Assembly: GCA_964019135.1 (NCBI GenBank)
Contig: OZ025255.1
Span: 42,376,811-42,440,810 of the forward strand
Source of the DNA: Arenicola marina
Taxonomy: Eukaryota > Annelida > Polychaeta > Arenicolidae
DNA length: 64,000 nucleotides
Reading direction: 5' to 3'
Shown here: piece by piece, positions 61,801 through 64,000 of the stretch
Position numbering within the stretch: position 1 is the first letter of the stretch
Layout: every line of letters begins with the position of its first letter
Notes under the pieces: generated by a model
The model's input: the letters and a program-made list of their open reading frames with translations, nothing else
Database searches by the model: none
Told to the model about the DNA's origin: nothing
Made by a program: the position numbers and the translations under genes

Positions 61801-64000
61801 CTCGTCACCATCTATTATACAGTAAGGGTATGAAGACGATACCCGCCATCACCCTCGTCACCATCTATTATACAGTAAGGGTATGAAGACGATACCCGCC
61901 ATCACCCTCGTCACCATCTATTATACAGTAAGGGTATGAAGACGATACCCGCCATCACCCTCGTCACCATCTATTATACAGTAAGGGTATGAAGACGATA
62001 CCCGCCATCACCCTCGTCACCATCTATTATACAGTAAGGGTATGAAGACGATACCCGCCATCACCCTCGTCACCATCTATTATACAGTAAGGGTATGAAG
62101 ACGATACCCGCCATCACCCTCGTCACCATCTATTATACAGTAAGGGTATGAAGACGATACCCGCCATCACCCTCGTCACCATCTAGTATACAGTAATTGT
62201 ATGAAGACAAAGTCGGAACTAATCAATGAGTTTTCGCAAGACACAATTAGCAAGTTGGAAGTTTTATTTGCGATGACGTCATGAGGTCGTGAGGAGCGTA
62301 AGGCGTCCCCAGAACAGTCAGTGTACAACAGTCATCGGGTGTTTGATCTAAAACCAGACCATAAACACACATTCTTGACAACTGGGAACCAAGTCGCCAT
62401 TTGAGCAAATTAACGCACCGAAATTATTTCCGCGCACTATTTACCTAGAATGATAAAGTGATGTAATTCAACCGAATGTGTTGAATATCATTATCCGCTT
62501 AAAACCACACTATTTATTCTATAAGTAATAACACTACGGACACATTCCGGGAGTGATCCAGGATTTGCGAAACAGAGGGTGGGGGAGGGGGGGGGCAACT
62601 ATCATTTCTGAGCTCAATGGAGACATCTTCAAATATTTTGCCAAAATATGACTCATTTCATTTTAAAACATGTGGTAGGGCCGAATCCGTGCAGTTAAAC
62701 TCAACCTTTCCTTAAAGTTGCATATCGAGCTCTTTCCCGCCAAAACTAAAGAGGTCAAAATGCAAATAATAATCAGTCCTAGAATCATTCAAGATTTCTT
62801 TTGTCTATACTCCACCCATGCCAGACTGCCAAATAGTGTCTCTTAGCTATGCCAGTGATATCAATTTACCACAAGTTTTCATTTTAGTGGTAAACGTCAT
62901 CAGTTTGTGTGCTTTGCGATGCTTTGGTATAAGTAACAGTGCCGCGACAAAGTTCTGTGGTGTCCCGGGATTGACACCTTTGCCACACCACAGCCGAAAC
63001 GGCGATGTTTATCAGGTTTCTGAATTTATAGAATGAAACAATCGAGTTTTCTGCAAAATTGGATATAAATCTCGCCTTGACTTAGTTTTGGCGGGAAAGA
63101 ACTCGATATGCAACTTTAATATATAAATTGAAACGCTTAGTAATGTGGTATTAATGTCCCTACTTCAAAACTGAAATAACATTCAAAATAAATACTAAAA
63201 CTAACCGACAAACAAATCTAGTGTTTTATGCCGCTTTTGTGCAGATGAAACCTCAATTGGGCCAAGAAACCTGCCGAAGCAATGAAATGGGTGCCGGGAC
63301 CAGGGTGCCAACTCACGACGATGATACATGTCGTAAGGTTAATTTCTGAAAAACATATAATCTCCAAAATAAATTCAAAGAAATTATTCATAAAAACTGC
63401 GGGATAAAACAGTTGCCTGTCAAGGGTATAATATCAAGGCGGAGATCGCCAGTGAGACTTACCAAAGTACTTGGGGGCGCTGTCCGGTGAGGTGTCGTCG
63501 ATGTAGGTCAGGCTGAGGGTGGCCTGTGGGGACCGCATCATGCCCTGGAAGAGCGTGGCACACAGGAAGATCGCCAGAGCACCCGGGTTAAACCGGCCGT
63601 CGCGACGCCGCGAACCGCACGTCGAGTTCCCAAACTCCTGTCGAGCTGGGTCGCACAGCTGGTAGGCATCTCTACCTCCGCTATGGCTCTCCCAATGTGT
63701 CGAGTTGGTGATGACCGGGTTGTTATCATTATTAGTATTATTATTCCACGTCGTATCGTCGTCGTGGCTGATAGAATCGCTGCCGTAGATGAAGTAAGGG
63801 ATGACGCATATCCAGATTGCGCAAGCCGCCAGCACATTGGTGACCGCCAACAGCCGCGGTTTGTTAGAGTGCCGGCAAAAATGGCTGAAGACCAGGACGC
63901 TCAGCATGAAGCCGATGTTGTCAGCGTTCTTAATGAAGCCGGATATGGAACTGGGCAAGCCATAAAGCCGCTCTATTTGAGAAATGACGGCGGTGAAGTA
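46842..64000 (-). CDS. SLCO: Organic anion transporting polypeptide (SLCO/OATP family), 5' end outside window
   Basis: A 12-TM plasma-membrane transporter for organic anions. Minus-strand exons are 63463-64000 (continues off the edge), 54228-54314, 53215-53709, 52529-52690, 49380-49578, 48728-48860, 48219-48382, 47618-47682 and 46842-47200. All junctions are GT-AG and in phase, giving 733 aa so far. The superfamily signature DPRWVGAWWIGYL is at the start of the third visible exon. PVLGFLLGAW (TM region), KYLETHFG, a Cys-rich Kazal-type extracellular loop (CADPCGCD...VCGEDGQNY) and GDRNDRALSLALA are all in family order. The loop after the signature is long (about 115 aa), with Lys-rich then acidic sequence. 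Introns hold a nested forkhead gene and two exon-derived tandem arrays. Substrate cannot be told. Confidence 0.95.
47206..47335. repeat. About 36-bp tandem repeat, 3 copies, in SLCO intron
   Basis: Copies of GTAACCGAACTGTCAAAAGG then gtgaaaatagaaaaa lie immediately upstream (in transcript terms) of the acceptor of the last SLCO exon. Confidence 0.85.
47705..47890. repeat. Degenerate 31-bp AT-rich repeat in SLCO intron
   Basis: About five imperfect copies of the form CAACATTGATATAAACAAAT then aattcatta. Confidence 0.75.
49550..52275. repeat. 68/76-bp minisatellite made from a splice acceptor and exon start of the SLCO gene
   Basis: The array has about 38 units. On the minus strand each unit contains GTTGGTTACCCCCACAG (intron end) followed by GCTGTATCAGCGCGCTGTGC (exon start), then 'tataaccattattgttgactgatac'. 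The authentic exon at 49380-49578 begins with the same sequence. Units of 76 bp also keep TTCCTTGGGGCCTAT, matching exon bases 27-38; 68-bp units have lost 8 bp of this. Blocks recur at about 424 bp near the right end (the 'gcctttggggg' variant at 51681 and 52105). The array fills almost the whole intron 49579-52528. Confidence 0.95.
52633..52915. repeat. 84-bp tandem repeat made from the start of another SLCO exon
   Basis: The acceptor and first 58 nt of exon 52529-52690 are repeated at exact 84-bp spacing (starts at 52633, 52717, 52801 and 52885). On the minus strand each full unit has GGTGTTTAG then acATGCCCCGCGCC. The two extra acceptors are at 52774 and 52858. The copies diverge progressively away from the real exon. 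Confidence 0.93.
53835..53920. repeat. Dispersed repeat copy (pair with 41441-41530)
   Basis: GCTCACGTATGACTCACGCG, 'atttcgtgg' and 'gaaagatgga' occur in the same order as at 41441. It lies in the SLCO intron 53710-54227. Confidence 0.55.
54384..54475 (+). mobile_element. tRNA-derived SINE head, family 2, in SLCO intron
   Basis: TCTAGCTCAGTTGGTATG (A box) and GGGTTCGCGCCCC (B box) with 'caggctgagctgcagagcaacgggtcgtg' between them match the elements at 61183 and 26650. It is inserted in the long SLCO intron, antisense to the gene. Confidence 0.7.
55488..55555. other. 13-bp inverted repeat
   Basis: CTTGTCTATTTCC (55488-55500) and GGAAATAGACAAG (55543-55555) are exact reverse complements separated by 42 nt. 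It may be the end structure of a small element; no target-site duplication is obvious. Confidence 0.7.
56524..56806. mobile_element. G/C-run interspersed element, best-preserved copy
   Basis: Starts GATCCAGGGGGTCCGCCC and ends 'cccccctttttcaaatttctgg'. Between lie 'cttttgaggaac', 'ctatctgaggcggcgtgg', 'cccggtcg' and four C runs of 12-15. The same modules occur at 5984 and 46190. It lies in the long SLCO intron. Proline-rich open frames here are not genes. Confidence 0.7.
57407..57412 (-). terminator. Polyadenylation signal of the forkhead gene
   Basis: AATAAA on the minus strand lies 328 nt past the stop at 57740; it is a plausible 3' end for the nested single-exon transcript. Confidence 0.55.
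57740..59743 (-). CDS. foxQ2-like: Forkhead-box transcription factor, probably FoxQ2-like, intronless, nested in SLCO intron
   Basis: A single open frame of 667 codons starts at ATG 59743. A forkhead (winged-helix) domain lies at about residues 408-510, beginning EKPRLSYLAMIGSAIMSHPE, with LGDIYQYMIDHWAFF (FoxQ2-like 'DIYQ' segment), recognition helix WKNTVRHTLSAHGCF and wing region STWGVHPACEADFLRGHF. The helix keeps the base-contacting Asn and His but has Thr where nearly all Fox proteins have Asn after RH. An N-terminal DPITSLL (about 228-236) loosely resembles an eh1 repressor motif. The flanks are Pro/Ala/Ser-rich and GC-rich. An out-of-frame ATG overlaps the start context. Family assignment is by eye: forkhead is near certain, FoxQ2 is moderate, and a divergent lineage-specific Fox is the alternative. 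Confidence 0.9.
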   Translation of the reverse strand: MDPSNNSAEHHLLETRTTNSDITAKRLVTSELHQGAFSRRLNLELDPEQAACRSQGRSDWDLFLAAPPDVALPSGEYPAHYGGRHSPIAGHHNDVTDHHNDVRDESLLPGTLDLMSTSRRSLDSRGGEERPGLESSADSGIWIASEGCFRHLPSWSGHDVIRPGGLPEQPVSRTGISGLQQCYGSLPASTWASSVACEASWIPNISYLGSIPDTLPASLSSQTKPTYSYRDPITSLLQGGALSEIEMLLPDFSVRVPNPTRVVPSSGLPLMPLGGATACSAKRPGSAVARTMTFRPLDPVPLSIASKAGRGRRRPHSAGSGSAVRPVTLAPKPGRPLAFRPLVGAAVAAAQSAAGGDNPPPSKRSRHASTARGRVRPGVNAKQVAQFQPVAPAPAPGPVPPMTSPQPEKPRLSYLAMIGSAIMSHPEHRMVLGDIYQYMIDHWAFFGSDNAKCWKNTVRHTLSAHGCFLRDGRRMRTGSTWGVHPACEADFLRGHFETSLVKRRMKDYYDRALPVAAVSAAPTENGRQGGRTGTGTGGADFTITESGAREAVAAPTGCGLGLADWTNVRADVDGASGDRPASGTSGMASVMGPPRTHAPPRPPPLSRASKALISDPLSHVTLIFPPPIPCLPANNQLSSAPTYHKPSATVTSRGRLQGLDVAVQRTN
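59744..61696. other. SLCO intron upstream of the forkhead gene; candidate forkhead promoter region
   Basis: The first 600 bp upstream of the forkhead ATG are GC-rich with many CpG and probably include its promoter. No TATA box stands out. A tRNA-like A box (minus-strand GGCTCATTGGTAGAGCG, about 59985-60003) lacks a B box. No other gene is seen. Confidence 0.5.
61183..61330 (+). mobile_element. tRNA-derived SINE, family 2
   Basis: CTCTCAGTTGGCAAGCAGG and GGTCGTAGGTTCGAACC, then 'catccaaccctatttcc', match the reverse of 26650-26790. A C run of about 22 precedes the head. Confidence 0.72.
61697..62210. repeat. 53-bp minisatellite, about 9.7 copies, hairpin-forming
   Basis: Nearly identical units begin CGTCACCATCTATTATACAG and contain the inverted pair GGGTAT-gaagacg-ATACCC. 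Only the first and last copies diverge, which suggests recent amplification. It lies in the SLCO intron. Confidence 0.96.
62716..63115. mobile_element. 400-bp MITE with TTAA target-site duplication
   Basis: Terminal inverted repeats of about 35 bp begin AGTTGCATATCGAG and continue CTCTTTCCCGCCAAAACTAA, with one mismatch between ends. They are flanked directly by TTAA at 62712-62715 and 63116-63119. No transposase frame is present. TTAA duplication is typical of piggyBac-type elements, but these ends do not start with the usual CCC, so superfamily is uncertain. It is inserted in the long SLCO intron. Confidence 0.85.

Overview
This is a eukaryotic nuclear window, most likely from a marine invertebrate. 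The evidence is split genes with GT-AG introns, tRNA-derived SINEs, TTAA-flanked and G-rich short interspersed elements, and very heavy minisatellite content. The species cannot be named from the sequence; a lophotrochozoan or a lancelet-like animal would both fit. I see no rRNA gene, no convincing functional tRNA gene, no CRISPR array and no prokaryotic gene.

Six protein-coding genes can be supported. (1) At 3931-5572 (+) lies the 3' part of a small secreted EF-hand gene of MCFD2-like type, with its first exon off the left edge. (2) At 7605-12243 (-) is a complete six-coding-exon gene for GTP-dependent phosphoenolpyruvate carboxykinase (650 aa), with a non-coding 5' exon near 13423-13600 and a TATA promoter at 13626. 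(3) and (4), at 32482-36179 (-) and 41577-45643 (-), are two complete paralogues of gene 1. All three copies keep internal exons of exactly 84 and 161 nt and the same intron phases. (5) At 46842-64000 (-) is an organic anion transporter (SLCO/OATP) gene with nine exons visible and its 5' end off the right edge. (6) At 57740-59743 (-) is an intronless forkhead gene, probably FoxQ2-like, nested in a 9.1 kb intron of gene 5 on the same strand.

The rest is dominated by tandem arrays: 23-bp (1-3310) with a derived block (3311-3726), 41-bp (6313), 28-bp (14627-21550, about 245 units), 33-bp G-rich (27110), 21-bp and 29-bp (29474-31795), 38-bp (32651), 60-bp (40015), 18-bp (41960), 45-bp (43678), 68/76-bp (49550-52275), 84-bp (52633) and 53-bp (61697). 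Many sit inside introns. Several show nested higher-order duplication. Long open frames in them are artefacts of unit lengths that are multiples of three or that lack stops.

The most unusual signal is that several intronic arrays are built from splice junctions of their host genes. In the SLCO gene a 68/76-bp unit carrying the 3' splice site and first bases of an exon is repeated about 38 times upstream of the real exon, and a second SLCO exon start is repeated in three 84-bp units. In the third EF-hand gene one array starts at a splice donor and another ends at a splice acceptor. Minisatellites seeded at exon-intron borders, producing many decoy splice sites, are the best candidate here for something not yet described.
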